Notes: a model not told the origin generated them from the letters alone. Positions 36,401-44,230 are shown, counted from the stretch's first letter. The stretch: 64,000 nt of DNA from Edaphobacter flagellatus (GCF_025264665.1 NZ_CP073697.1:2356001-2420000); one strand, 5' to 3'. A program made the numbers and translations.

Positions 36401-36921
36401 AACGCCGCCATCGAGTTCGAGCGCACAACACCCGGTTCCATCTGTGCGAGGTAGAGTGGGTTACGTCCGTTTAGCTGGATGTTCTTCACCTGCTCCTGCG
36501 CAATCAGCTGGCCTACCGCGCCGCTCTCCGTCTGTACCGTGTTGGCATTCGCTTCGACCGTGATCGAGGTGGCGGTATCACCGACCTTCATCGTGAGGTC
36601 GACACGGCGACCAATGTTCGGGTCGACCTGCACGCCGTTGAGTTCGGTCGTCTGGAACCCGGTGGCCTCCGCCTTCAGGTTGTAGGTACCCGGGGGGAGG
36701 TTCGTGATGGTGAAGCTGCCGCCCTCATTGCTCGTCGCATGAATCTCACTATGCGTCGCCTGATTCGTTACCGTGAGGTTGGCCTTGGGAACGACGGCAC
36801 CCGATGAATCGGTAACCGTACCGGAGAGGGAAGAGGTGTCTTGTGCAAGCGCGGACGAACTGACGAATAGCGCGCCCGCGATGGTCAGGATCGCGAACAG
36901 TACATATTTGAATTGTTTCAA
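33448..36921 (-). CDS. Oar-like TonB-dependent receptor with carboxypeptidase-regulatory N-domain
   Basis: A 1157-residue outer-membrane receptor. Signal peptide residues 1-26 (ending SALAQ), carboxypeptidase-regulatory-like domain (about 30-115, GTVTDSSGAVVPKANLTV, YNLKAEATGFQTT), plug domain (about 125-260, INVNGARSQES, GQIRMVPKSGSSQFHGSAYEYF) and a barrel ending FQFSLRYAF, with the terminal Phe. The start is a TTG at 36919-36921 with GGAGG seven bases before it. Many aromatic Gly-Tyr stretches are typical of these receptors. It is terminated by the hairpin at 33392. Substrate is unknown; acidobacterial receptors of this type accompany polymer breakdown. Confidence 0.93.
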   Translation of the reverse strand: MKQFKYVLFAILTIAGALFVSSSALAQDTSSLSGTVTDSSGAVVPKANLTVTNQATHSEIHATSNEGGSFTITNLPPGTYNLKAEATGFQTTELNGVQVDPNIGRRVDLTMKVGDTATSITVEANANTVQTESGAVGQLIAQEQVKNIQLNGRNPLYLAQMEPGVVRSNSMAAFAFGLDNGINVNGARSQESVITFDGAPMVRTRSNGTSVGVADVDSTSQIQVLTTSYPAEYGRTNGGQIRMVPKSGSSQFHGSAYEYFRNSALNANLWKNNFSGVARGAFRYNQFGWNLNGPVFFPGFNKNHDKLFFLVGQEWVKYNHADIATQFTPTALMRTGNFSELLGSNIFYKTPVQLYKPNTNNTVAYAGNIIPASDLSANGLGLLKAYPLPNTSAPQYNWIDSALYTERQRKDSVVVDYVPTDRHHLRFSMLNYNYDDYEPHFGNFNTNPRIFHRPNQIGVLHWNWTISPTWVNDAFVSAAADHVTIGIDTSSGLSDRTKYGINYPYLFGAATKVVPNKIPTIQIANFGTLDGGPYPSRSGGIVYDAGDNVTKVWGRHTIKFGFQWEYAGENNYDQISVDNTRPGTTNNQNGLFNFTDGQASTSGAAIANVALGFFNTYGEIGTRSYTLFRGNMYSMYGQDQWRVNSKLVLEYGIRYDIMQSYHALWGNQSFFNPSVYNPALAPAVDSKTGYLTGGDAYNGVVIPGSGFPSSAKGHVPDAILNGNFQRLFRGFDSNYSPTVYSNIQPRVGFAYQIDPYTVIRAGGGRYVQRLGISDTVHVGGNAPFQPSSTVTNGNVDTPGGNGVNQLPLAFNSHAYKYPSPEAWGWNVTVEHEFSNVAVFTLSYVGRRGYHLEQLANINQLPIGTVAPGTPNLINKVNPDSLRPYKGFSTIIEAQNAGGAFYHSLQANLKRRLTKGLLFGAAYTWSKSLDYGSSNGTNIVDAFNNARMYGPSDFDTRHVLVLNYVYDIGLANHMSNVFGRTFLGNWQFSGTIQAQTGRPQNVTQTTDYAGVGPGSGSQFSVVSKNPRLPHQFAGGTGVGQWFEATTCPNFNNPTAANRTVGTWCSPLPGTYAPRGMRGLIYGPGFNSFSAALQKEFHIIPSHENHMLVFKAEGFNYLNHPNLDNPNTNPTSSAFGQVTSKGSTYASERQFQFSLRYAF

Positions 36922-37293
36922 CTCGGGCCTCCGGAGTTGTTGTTGCTATGTGAACGGTTTACTGCAATTTTCTGGTTACGTTACCGGTGAAGGTGCCAAT
37001 CTTTTGGCCCCCCTTTTTAGAAAAACACAGCATAGACTGTCAAGCACTTATGTATTGGTGAACCTTACTTGGTATGGTCCCGACCTCTCGCTAAGTGAGT
37101 CCTATGTGAGGCTTGCGCGAAAAGATGAAATGTTGATAAACGTCCGGCACACTGTCCGAAAATTTGCGCTGCTTCAACAAATCCGAGCGGCCGATCTGAA
37201 CAAAAGCCGAAACCGCTTTCGAATGAATAGGGTTTGTTACAAATTGGCATATCGCAGCATCGGCCTCCGCATCCTATGCGCCAGCAACGACCG
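36922..37293. other. Intergenic region between receptor and mnmE stop
   Basis: A 372-base region without a credible gene. It holds the promoter and leader of the receptor on the minus strand. A G/C-run (GGGGGGCC on the minus strand) occurs near 37006, and no terminator for mnmE could be recognised. I see no other element. Confidence 0.5.
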
Positions 37294-38655
37294 CTACTTT
37301 CCGATACAGAACCTCGAGAAGATCAGACGCAGAATATCCTCCGCCGTCGTCGTTCCGGTCAGGCTGTCGAGTGCCGTCAGCGACTCATACAGATCCACCA
37401 GAATCATCTCGTGCGGAATGCCTGCCTCACTTGTCGTCTTCGCCCTCTCCAGCCCTTCGAGCGCGCGCGTCACCGCCTGCCTCTGACGCAGATTCGTCAC
37501 CAGAGCCGTATCCTGCTCAGGAGCCGCTGCACCCGACATCTCGACGATCGCATCGCGCAGCTCGGCAACCCCTTCGCCAGTCAACGCTGACGTTCGCACA
37601 ACACGACGCGCATCTTCGAGTGCAGCGGCATCCCCGCCCAGATCCGCCTTGTTCGCCGCCACCAGTACGGGACGCCCCGCCATCGCCGCCAGGGCCTTCG
37701 CATCCTCTGCGTGCACCTGAGCCGAAGCGTCCACCACCAGCAGCACCAGGTCCGCATCTGCCATCGCCTCGCGCGACTTCGCAATGCCGATCGTCTCTGC
37801 CTCGTCTGTCGACTCCCGCAGGCCCGCCGTGTCGATCAGCTCGATAGGGATTCCTCCAATTGCAACTCTCTCTGTTACAAGATCGCGCGTCGTTCCCGGA
37901 GTCGCCGTCACAATCGCCCGATCGCGTTCCACCAGCCGGTTGAACAGCGACGACTTGCCCGCATTCGGCCTGCCTACAATCGCCAGCCGCAGCCCGTCAT
38001 GGACGATGCGGCCATACTCAAAGCCGCGCTCCAGCCCGCGCAGCGGAGCCTCCACCGCCGCAATGCGCTCCGCAATCTCTTCCGCAGGCATCGTCTCAAT
38101 ATCGTCCTCGGCGAAGTCCACTCCCGCCTCAAGACCCGCAATCAACGCCACCAGCCGCTCCTTCACCGGAGCCACCTGCCGCGACAGCGCACCTCCCAGC
38201 TGCCGCGCCGCCACCCGCGCCTGGTTCAGCGTCGAAGCCTCGATCAGATCGCGCACCGCCTCAGCCTGCGTCAGGTCCAGCCTTCCCGCAAGAAACGCGC
38301 GCTCCGTAAACTCGCCCGGCTCCGCCAGCCGAGCGCCCGCTGCAATCGACTGCCGTACCAGATACTCCAGCAGCACCGGGGAGCCATGCGCCGCAATCTC
38401 CACCACATCCTCGGCTGTGTACGAGTGCGGCCCCGCGAAGAACGTCACCACCGCCTCGTCCAGTACCTCGCCCGTTGCGGCGTCCACCACCTCGCCAAAC
38501 CGTGCTCGTCCTGCAGCCAGCGGATGCCGCAGACGCACCATCGGCTCGGCAATCGAACGCGCCTCCGGCCCCGACAGCCGCACCACGCCGATCCCACCGC
38601 GTCCCGCAGGAGTCGCAATCGCCACAATCGTGTCGTTGCTCTGACCTTCGCCCAT
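37294..38655 (-). CDS. mnmE: tRNA modification GTPase MnmE
   Basis: A 453-residue GTPase that, with MnmG, builds the 5-(carboxymethyl)aminomethyl group of wobble U34 in several tRNAs. Evidence: DTIVAIATPAGRGGIGVVRLSG-type start (about 8-29; key GRGGIG), G1 loop GRPNAGKSS (about 223), DTAG in LIDTAGLRES, NKAD in VAANKADLG and the C-terminal FCIGK with the catalytic-site Cys of MnmE. The ATG at 38655 fits the family start; a GTG 15 bases earlier with AAGG upstream is possible. mnmG is not in the window. Clear orthologue. Confidence 0.95.
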   Translation of the reverse strand: MGEGQSNDTIVAIATPAGRGGIGVVRLSGPEARSIAEPMVRLRHPLAAGRARFGEVVDAATGEVLDEAVVTFFAGPHSYTAEDVVEIAAHGSPVLLEYLVRQSIAAGARLAEPGEFTERAFLAGRLDLTQAEAVRDLIEASTLNQARVAARQLGGALSRQVAPVKERLVALIAGLEAGVDFAEDDIETMPAEEIAERIAAVEAPLRGLERGFEYGRIVHDGLRLAIVGRPNAGKSSLFNRLVERDRAIVTATPGTTRDLVTERVAIGGIPIELIDTAGLRESTDEAETIGIAKSREAMADADLVLLVVDASAQVHAEDAKALAAMAGRPVLVAANKADLGGDAAALEDARRVVRTSALTGEGVAELRDAIVEMSGAAAPEQDTALVTNLRQRQAVTRALEGLERAKTTSEAGIPHEMILVDLYESLTALDSLTGTTTAEDILRLIFSRFCIGK

Positions 38656-38924
38656 AACCGAAACAACCACCGAGCCTTAGGATAAAACGCCACCCCCTGT
38701 TTCCCTCATCTTCCACAGGGCTTTCCAAGTGAAGTTTCCTCCTCAATCCCTCTGCACTTTTCTGCGCAATCGCCCTCAGCCCCGCGCTTTCGAGCTAAGT
38801 GTTCACGCAGCGCGGTTTGGCGATTGAAATGCATTGATCCGGAGAAACAAAACTACAAAGCCCCACCTTCGGGCCCTTCCCACCTTTCTGCGAACCATTT
38901 CATCCGAGCAAGGAGCTCTTTCAA

Positions 38925-39683
38925 ATGAAGTCCCACTTCTTTGCCTCAGTCCTGGCCATGGGCATGATCGTGCCTGCCGCCCTGGCTACGCCTCTTACCA
39001 TCACCTCGCCCACCGGGGGCGCTCTGCCCTCCGGCGTCACCGCCGTCGGCGGCATCGTTGCCGACCTCAAGGGAGCCAACGGAAACCGCATCGTCAGCCA
39101 GGTCGCCGCCAGTACCGAATACATCGGCTTCCCCGACTCCTCCGCCTACCCGCTTCTCTTCGGCACGCAGAACGGCTTTGACTCCTCCATCGTCTCCGAG
39201 CTCGGGGGCGGCATCTCCTCTGCCTCCTTCCGCATCACGCTTTACGATGGCGACAACCAGGCCGGCAACTTCGACTACAACCAGAACTTCCTGCTGGTCA
39301 ACGACCTCAACTTCGGCAACTTCTCCAGCGTCTCCACCGAAGAGACCAACGGAACCGGCACCACCGTCTACTCCAGCGGCCTCGGCTTCGGCAACGACAT
39401 CCTCGGCACCGGCTGGTTCTCCTCCACCGACCCCGCTCTGCTCGCTGCGCTCTTCAACTCGCTCACCAGCGGCAAGATCGACTTCCGCATTAAGGACCTC
39501 ACCCCCGGCGACCAGTACTACGACTTCACCCAGGGACTCGACGGCTCCGTCATCAACGTCGGCACCGGCCCCGTCGTCACGCCGCCCACCGGAGTCACCC
39601 CGGAGCCCAGCACCTTCCTCATGCTCGGCACCGGCCTCGTCGGAGCAGCCGCACAACTCCGCCGCCGCTTCGTGAAGAACTAA
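38925..39683 (+). CDS. PEP-CTERM sorting domain protein
   Basis: A 252-residue exported protein: signal peptide MKSHFFASVLAMGMIVPAAL (cleavage near LA-TP) and a PEP-CTERM tail (TPEPSTFLMLGTG, hydrophobic stretch, RRRF). The central domain is Asn/Gly/Thr-rich and beta-like, with FSSVSTEETNGTGTT and no recognised family. PEP-CTERM tails are processed by exosortase and linked to exopolysaccharide production. AGGAG lies upstream of the ATG. No exosortase lies nearby. It ends with a good hairpin at 39713-39739. Confidence 0.9.
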   Translation: MKSHFFASVLAMGMIVPAALATPLTITSPTGGALPSGVTAVGGIVADLKGANGNRIVSQVAASTEYIGFPDSSAYPLLFGTQNGFDSSIVSELGGGISSASFRITLYDGDNQAGNFDYNQNFLLVNDLNFGNFSSVSTEETNGTGTTVYSSGLGFGNDILGTGWFSSTDPALLAALFNSLTSGKIDFRIKDLTPGDQYYDFTQGLDGSVINVGTGPVVTPPTGVTPEPSTFLMLGTGLVGAAAQLRRRFVKN

Positions 39684-39712
39684 CTCGGCGCTCCATCCGA
39701 GTTCATCCACCC

Positions 39713-39739
39713 AGAGGGAGGGACACCCGTTGTTCCTCC
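39713..39739 (+). terminator. Terminator of PEP-CTERM gene
   Basis: An 11-bp stem including one G-T wobble (39713-39723 with 39729-39739), loop CCCGT, followed by a short T-rich tail, 29 bases after the stop codon. Confidence 0.75.
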
Positions 39740-39926
39740 CTTTCACCTTCTGAGGACGTCTCGAAAAACCTGTTTTTCTTAAGGGAGCGGTTGCAGCCGC
39801 GCCGAGCGCAACTCATTTTGAATGCAGCTGAGCCGCCGAGGTCTCCAACAACTGACGCAGAGGTGTTGCATAGTTTATTCTGCGAGTCTCCAGCACTGTT
39901 GAAGAGGGTTGGTTAGGCCTTTCCTT

Positions 39927-40391
39927 ATGTGGAAGCGTTTGTTCTCAGCGTTTGCTCTCATTGCCTATGGCGCGCTTTTGATCAAATTCGTGGTGTTCAA
40001 AGCCATACCCATCATTCACATCGGACATCTGAAGTTCAAGTTCAGCGGCACCCATACCGGTCCTGCCAACTTCGTCCCGTTCAAGACCATCCGGCCTTTT
40101 CTCAGCGGACGAGGAAATCACTTGATTGCAATCGTGAATCTGGCCGGGAATATCGTTCCGTTTGTTCCAATCGGATTTCTGGTTCCCTTCATCTATCGAA
40201 AGATGACGTGGCAAAAGTCACTCGCTCTGGCGGTTGGCGTTGGTCTTGTCATGGAGGGAATGGAGGTCGTGTTCCGCGTGGGCATATTCGACGTTGACGA
40301 CATACTCCTGAATGCAATCGGCGTCATGATCGGCTACTGGATATTTGTCCTTTTCGTGCAACGAATGCGGCCTCATTTGAGGTCATCCTAG
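39927..40391 (+). CDS. VanZ family membrane protein
   Basis: A 154-residue membrane protein with four predicted segments (about 3-22, 70-92, 98-117 and 125-147). The VanZ signature is visible in the NLAGNIVPFVPIGFL and DVDDILLNAIGVMIGYW segments. VanZ-family proteins are found in many bacteria outside vancomycin resistance, where VanZ lowers teicoplanin susceptibility; in general their function is unknown. The ATG at 39927 was chosen over an upstream TTG at 39909. No van genes are nearby, so a resistance role is not implied. Confidence 0.85.
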   Translation: MWKRLFSAFALIAYGALLIKFVVFKAIPIIHIGHLKFKFSGTHTGPANFVPFKTIRPFLSGRGNHLIAIVNLAGNIVPFVPIGFLVPFIYRKMTWQKSLALAVGVGLVMEGMEVVFRVGIFDVDDILLNAIGVMIGYWIFVLFVQRMRPHLRSS

Positions 40392-40480
40392 ATATCCGCC
40401 GTACTCGCCCCTATCCAGTGGTCTGTCCACTTCTATAGAATGACCACGCCGTCAAAAGCTTATCCAAAACTCACGAGGCA

Positions 40481-41572
40481 ATGATGCGTCTGAATCTCAT
40501 GCTCTTCGGCTGCCTGCTCCTCGGCTCCTTCGCAGCCGCCAATGCACAGCAGGACTACTTCTCCAACTGGCCCGCAGGCACCAGCCCGCAGGAGGTCGGC
40601 AAACAGCTGGCCGACCACTTCGTCACCAGCCCGCATCAGTACACCAAGACCATCCACTACTCCGAGATCTGCACCTGGTACGGCGCGCTTCGCTTCGCCG
40701 CTCTCACCCACGACGACGCTCTGCGCGACGCGCTCATCAAGCGCTTCGAACCCCTGATGCCCGGCGGAGCCGAAGCTGAGCGCCGTCCCCAGCGCCGCCA
40801 TGTCGACGACTCCATCTTCGGCGTCGCACCGCTCGAGATCGCGCGCCAGACCAGGGACGACAAGTTCCTCAAAGAAGGCCTCTGGTGGGCCGACCGCCAG
40901 TGGGAGAACCCGCAGCCCGACGGCCTCTCCGCCGAGACCCGCTTCTGGATCGACGACATGTACATGCTCACCATGCTGCAGCTCGAGGCCTACCGCGCCA
41001 CTGGCGACAAGAAGTACCTCGACCGCGACGCGCACGAGATGGTCGCTTACCTCGACAAGCTCCAGCAGCCCAACGGCCTCTTCTACCACGCACCCGACGT
41101 CAAATACTTCTGGGGACGCGGCGATGGCTGGGTCTCCGCCGGCATGGCCGAGATGCTCAGCGAGCTGCCCGAAAATCACCCCGACCGCGCACGCATCATG
41201 AAGGGCTACAAGCTCATGATGTCCTCGCTGCTCAAGTACCAGGGCAAGGACGGCATGTGGCGCGAGCTGATCGACAAGGACGACGCCTGGCCCGAAAGCT
41301 CCTCCTCCGCCATGTTCGCCTACGGCATGATTATGGGAGTCAAACACGGCTGGCTCGACGCCGCCACCTACGGCCCCGCCGCACGCAAGGCATGGATCGC
41401 CGTCGTCGGCTACGTCGACCAGAACCACGACGTCACCCAGGTCTGCGAAGGCACCGGCAAAAAGGACTCACTCGAGTACTACTACCAGCGCAAACGCCGC
41501 ACCGGCGACTTCCACGGACAAGCCCCCGTCCTCTGGTCCGCCGACGCCCTCATCAGCGCAGGCGTGAAGTAA
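40481..41572 (+). CDS. Unsaturated rhamnogalacturonyl hydrolase, GH105 (YteR-like), secreted
   Basis: A 363-residue exported (alpha/alpha)6-barrel enzyme that removes unsaturated galacturonic acid from pectin-lyase products. A signal peptide (residues 1-22, SFAAANAQ) is followed by GH105 markers: HYSEICTWYGALRFA, the WIDDMYMLTMLQLEA segment with Asp158/Asp159 as catalytic candidates, and GRGDGWVSAGMAEML (about 210). The C-terminal QNHDVTQVCEGTG and KKDSLEYYYQR blocks also fit. It may work with lyases elsewhere in the genome; none is in this window. ATG 40484 is an equally possible start. Confidence 0.93.
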   Translation: MMRLNLMLFGCLLLGSFAAANAQQDYFSNWPAGTSPQEVGKQLADHFVTSPHQYTKTIHYSEICTWYGALRFAALTHDDALRDALIKRFEPLMPGGAEAERRPQRRHVDDSIFGVAPLEIARQTRDDKFLKEGLWWADRQWENPQPDGLSAETRFWIDDMYMLTMLQLEAYRATGDKKYLDRDAHEMVAYLDKLQQPNGLFYHAPDVKYFWGRGDGWVSAGMAEMLSELPENHPDRARIMKGYKLMMSSLLKYQGKDGMWRELIDKDDAWPESSSSAMFAYGMIMGVKHGWLDAATYGPAARKAWIAVVGYVDQNHDVTQVCEGTGKKDSLEYYYQRKRRTGDFHGQAPVLWSADALISAGVK

Positions 41573-41627
41573 AACGCAGAGGCATGATGTAAACGCAAAA
41601 GTCGAAAGTTCAATCCGAGCTGAAAAC

Positions 41628-41662
41628 AAACCGGAGGCAGAGGGAATCTGCCTCCGGTTTTA
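41628..41662 (+). terminator. Rho-independent terminator of GH105 gene
   Basis: A perfect 14-bp stem (41628-41641 with 41647-41660), loop GGGAA, with a T-rich 3' side, 55 bases after the GH105 stop codon. Confidence 0.92.
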
Positions 41663-41695
41663 TTTGCACACAAATATCCCACGACTCTAAAAGAA

Positions 41696-41734
41696 GGGTG
41701 TCATTCCGAGCGAGCGCAGCGAGCCGAGGAACCC
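41696..41734. repeat. GAGC/CGAG-rich dispersed-type repeat
   Basis: Intergenic text including TCATTCCGAGCGAGCGCAGC followed by GAGCCGAGGAACCC. It resembles short interspersed repeats I recall from acidobacterial genomes; copy number cannot be checked here. Confidence 0.45.
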
Positions 41735-41764
41735 CCGCATTTCGCATCCCAGCCACCACCGCCG

Positions 41765-41829
41765 GGTGCCCCACACATGACGCAGCTTCATTGCGGCATG
41801 GGTGAGACATTCGCGCGAAAGCGCGAACC
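41765..41829. repeat. 65-bp intergenic repeat element, single-unit copy
   Basis: Begins with GGTGCCCCACACATG, continues with CAGCTTCATTGCGGCATGGG and ends in a hairpin TTCGCGC/GCGCGAA. The same 5' flank, core and 3' hairpin occur at 44075-44210, where the core is present three times. Confidence 0.7.
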
Positions 41830-41834
41830 CTGCA

Positions 41835-42755
41835 TCACCCCACCCGCTTCCGCAAAAACACCGTAGCCTGCGGATTTTCGTTATACCGCTCACAGTCCAC
41901 ATACCCGCGTCGCCGATACAGCGCAATCGCGGCCTTCAGCCCATCGTGGCTGTCCAGATAGACCCACTCCAGCCCCTTGCTGCGCGCATACGCCTCCTCG
42001 GCATCCATCAATGCATCGGCAATCCCCAGCCCACGCGCCTTAGGACGCACATACAGTCGCTTGCACTCCCCGGCCCGCACAACCGACTCCAACCGCCGCA
42101 GCACCACGCACCCCACCGGCCTCTCGCCCAGGTACGCCAGCCACATCCCCGCTGCATCGTCGGCGAGCATCTTCGCCATCTCCTCCGGCCCATCGCGCAC
42201 CACCACCTGCACCGCCTCGTAGTACTCCACCAGCAGCTCCAGCGCATCCTCCGTCAGAGCCTCCAGCCGAACCACGCGCACCGCAGTCCTCTTATCACGC
42301 GCACCATCCGTATTCAGAAGAGAACGCACCTTATTCAACGACCCCAGCAACGCAGCACGCTCCTCCACACGCAACGGCTCCAGCATCCCGCGAATCTCCT
42401 CCGATGACCGCGCATTCAACTCCGCCACCTTCCCCTCGCCCACCGCCGTCAGCGTCAGCAGCCTCTCCCGGCCATCGCGCTCCGACACCGCCTGCGCCAC
42501 CAGCCCCTGTTTCGTCAGCGCAGCCAGCAGCCGGCTGATGTACCCGGCATCCAGCCCCAACTGAGCACGCAGCGCCGAAGCCGTCACTCGCTCGCCCGCA
42601 CCAATCTCATAAAGCAGACGCGCCTCCGTCAGCGAAAACTCGCCATCCAGATGCTGCCTCCGCAACAACCCCAGCCGAGCCGTATAGAAGCGATTGAACT
42701 CCCGCACCGCCAGAACCGCATTGTCAACCCCAGCCAAACCCGATCCAGAAGTCAT
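41835..42755 (-). CDS. MarR-type regulator fused to a GNAT acetyltransferase
   Basis: A 306-residue two-domain protein. Residues ~1-140 are a MarR winged helix (AVREFNRFYTARLGLLRR, LTEARLLYEIGAGERVTAS and RLLAALTKQGLVAQAVSERD with the wing). Residues ~150-306 are a GNAT domain with the acetyl-CoA loop RPKARGLGIADALM and a C-terminal YLDSHDGLKAAIALYRRRGY block. Such fusions are known in several phyla; substrates are mostly unknown. The ATG at 42755 is preferred because the longer frame (42791) would start inside the palindromic operator. It may be autorepressed. No target gene is adjacent. Confidence 0.9.
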   Translation of the reverse strand: MTSGSGLAGVDNAVLAVREFNRFYTARLGLLRRQHLDGEFSLTEARLLYEIGAGERVTASALRAQLGLDAGYISRLLAALTKQGLVAQAVSERDGRERLLTLTAVGEGKVAELNARSSEEIRGMLEPLRVEERAALLGSLNKVRSLLNTDGARDKRTAVRVVRLEALTEDALELLVEYYEAVQVVVRDGPEEMAKMLADDAAGMWLAYLGERPVGCVVLRRLESVVRAGECKRLYVRPKARGLGIADALMDAEEAYARSKGLEWVYLDSHDGLKAAIALYRRRGYVDCERYNENPQATVFLRKRVG

Positions 42756-42773
42756 AGAGCAAGCATAGAGAAA

Positions 42774-42796
42774 ATTATTTGCTTTTGGCAACTAAT
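42774..42796 (-). promoter_or_regulatory. Palindromic operator upstream of MarR-GNAT gene
   Basis: ATTATTTGC (42774-42782) and GCAACTAAT (42788-42796) are inverted with one mismatch and a 5-base spacer, 18 bases upstream of the chosen start. Size and symmetry fit a MarR-type site. Confidence 0.65.
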
Positions 42797-42926
42797 TAGC
42801 GTGGCCTTCTATTTTTCTCCCTAACCAAGAGAAGCCCCGGGCAGTTCAGAAATCCCGCATTGCCCCATCCTCACGACAGAAGCGTGTGGCATTTACAAGC
42901 CCGTAGCAGAGGGAAATACAGGCGTT

Positions 42927-43742
42927 TTAGGGATGCGGCTGCAGTTGTGGATGCGGCTCAGGAATATTCTCGATCGCGGGTTGCCCCTCAGCAGGCGGAT
43001 GCGTATCTTGCGGATGATGCACTTCGGGAAGTCGATCGTCCGGCTGAGCCGGTTTGACTCGTTCCTCAACAGCCTTGCTCATCTCCTCAAGAGAATGCCC
43101 CCCAAGTCGGAGTGACTGTAAGGCAAGTTTATTGGTATGGCTCTGTTGAGCAGCATCCGTAGCAAGAGACACAAGCGCAGATTGTATGGTGCCCACCTGG
43201 TCATAGGCTAACGAGTCATTCAGTGCAGCTTCCAACCCATATCCAGAAATCTCCTGCAATTCATTTGTTTTGATGATGACAAACTCTGCATCTCTCGACG
43301 CATCCATTTTGGCGATGATCGCTGCGGCCGATTGCTGTTGGAAAAATTGATTGTCGATACTGGTTTTCGTGGACTGGACCAGGGTTGAGGCGGTCGAGAG
43401 GATTGACTTCGTATCCACATCGCCAATCAATGCGGAGACAGCACTCAGCGTAGCCCCTGTAACCTCCGCTCCAAAGGTCAGGCTGTTCCTGTTCTTGTTG
43501 AGGCCGTCACGAAGCGTTCGATAGTGACTATCAGAGATGGTTTTCAGGCGCATCTGCAAGTCGTTCCGCTGTTCCTTCGTTGGGGCCGTTGCACGGTATT
43601 GTGCGATGAGATTCCGACACTGCGTAATCTCATCTCCGTCAACAAAAATGGGAAAGTTGTTGTTATTGGCCTTCACCAGCCGATAATGGCAACCGGTTGA
43701 AAAGACAAGTACCAGCGTCAAACACGAAACGTATCTCTGCAT
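42927..43742 (-). CDS. Predicted lipoprotein of unknown function
   Basis: A 271-residue protein with a lipoprotein signal: residues 1-17 hydrophobic, lipobox FSTGC at Cys18. The rest is largely helical with no recognised family. It contains a hydrophobic-Gly stretch (TFGAEVTGATLSAVSALIG, about 91-109) and a Gln-rich helix, and ends in a Pro/His-rich tail (PQDTHPPAEGQ, PEPHPQLQPHP). The second half has low sequence complexity and base composition closer to 50% GC than the adjacent genes, suggesting an acquired or fast-evolving gene. It lies between the repeat fields at 41.8 and 44.1 kb. No function is proposed. Confidence 0.75.
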   Translation of the reverse strand: MQRYVSCLTLVLVFSTGCHYRLVKANNNNFPIFVDGDEITQCRNLIAQYRATAPTKEQRNDLQMRLKTISDSHYRTLRDGLNKNRNSLTFGAEVTGATLSAVSALIGDVDTKSILSTASTLVQSTKTSIDNQFFQQQSAAAIIAKMDASRDAEFVIIKTNELQEISGYGLEAALNDSLAYDQVGTIQSALVSLATDAAQQSHTNKLALQSLRLGGHSLEEMSKAVEERVKPAQPDDRLPEVHHPQDTHPPAEGQPAIENIPEPHPQLQPHP

Positions 43743-43854
43743 GCGCGCCTCGCCTGGTTCGAATTGATTTTGGGGACACTGTTGGGGGGGACACCCTTGT
43801 AATAGGGCAACGAGGGAGTGAAGTCAAGATGAATCAGAAAATATTTGCCTTATG

Positions 43855-43908
43855 CCCATTCATGGCGCACCCAGACGGAGCCTCTCTCAGCCATGAAAGC
43901 GGGTGCCC
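43855..43908. repeat. 54-bp imperfect direct repeat, copy 1
   Basis: Begins CCCATTCATGGCGCACC and ends GCGGGTGCCC. Aligned base by base with the copy at 44006-44059 it shows strong identity with mostly C/T and A/G changes. Intergenic, 97 bases of other sequence between the copies. Confidence 0.6.
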
Positions 43909-44005
43909 ATCTTCGCTGGCGAGCTAAGGCGGGATCGCAAAACCTCCGGCCACCACTAAAACAGCTCCCCTTCATGACGTTCCAGCAAGGTGCATACGAC
44001 GAGCG

Positions 44006-44059
44006 CCCATCCATCGCGCACCAAAGCGGCCCCCTCCCAGCCACCAAAACAGGTACACC
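44006..44059. repeat. 54-bp imperfect direct repeat, copy 2
   Basis: Begins CCCATCCATCGCGCACC and ends AGGTACACC; equal in length to the copy at 43855-43908. It lies just upstream of the triplicated element at 44075. Confidence 0.6.
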
Positions 44060-44074
44060 ACTCCAACAAAGCGG

Positions 44075-44210
44075 GAGTCCCACTCATAGCGCAGCTTCAT
44101 CGCAACATGGGTGGTGAATCATTCGCGCAGCGGCTTCATCGCGACAAGGGTGGTGGCATTCGTGCAGCAGCTTCATCGCGACAAGGGTGGAGGCATTCGC
44201 GCACAAAGCG
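44075..44210. repeat. Same intergenic element as 41765, with core triplicated in tandem
   Basis: Core units start at 44092, 44131 and 44168 (CAGCTTCATCGC-type, then GACAAGGGTGG or similar), with periods of 39 and 37 bases. The outer 5' flank (GGGAGTCCCACTCAT) and 3' hairpin (TTCGCGC, ACAAA, GCGCGAA) match those of the single-unit copy at 41765-41829. The array sits between the lipoprotein and hydrolase genes. Confidence 0.7.
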
Positions 44211-44230
44211 CGAACCGCCTCTAGGTACGC

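Noticed and set aside
39927..40391. Glycopeptide resistance role for the VanZ protein
   Set aside because: VanZ-like proteins are widespread without van clusters, and none of vanHAXRS is present here.
44092..44210. CRISPR-like array of three ~38-bp units
   Set aside because: Units are contiguous, have no spacers, degenerate between copies, and share flanks with a single-unit copy at 41765; no cas gene is near.
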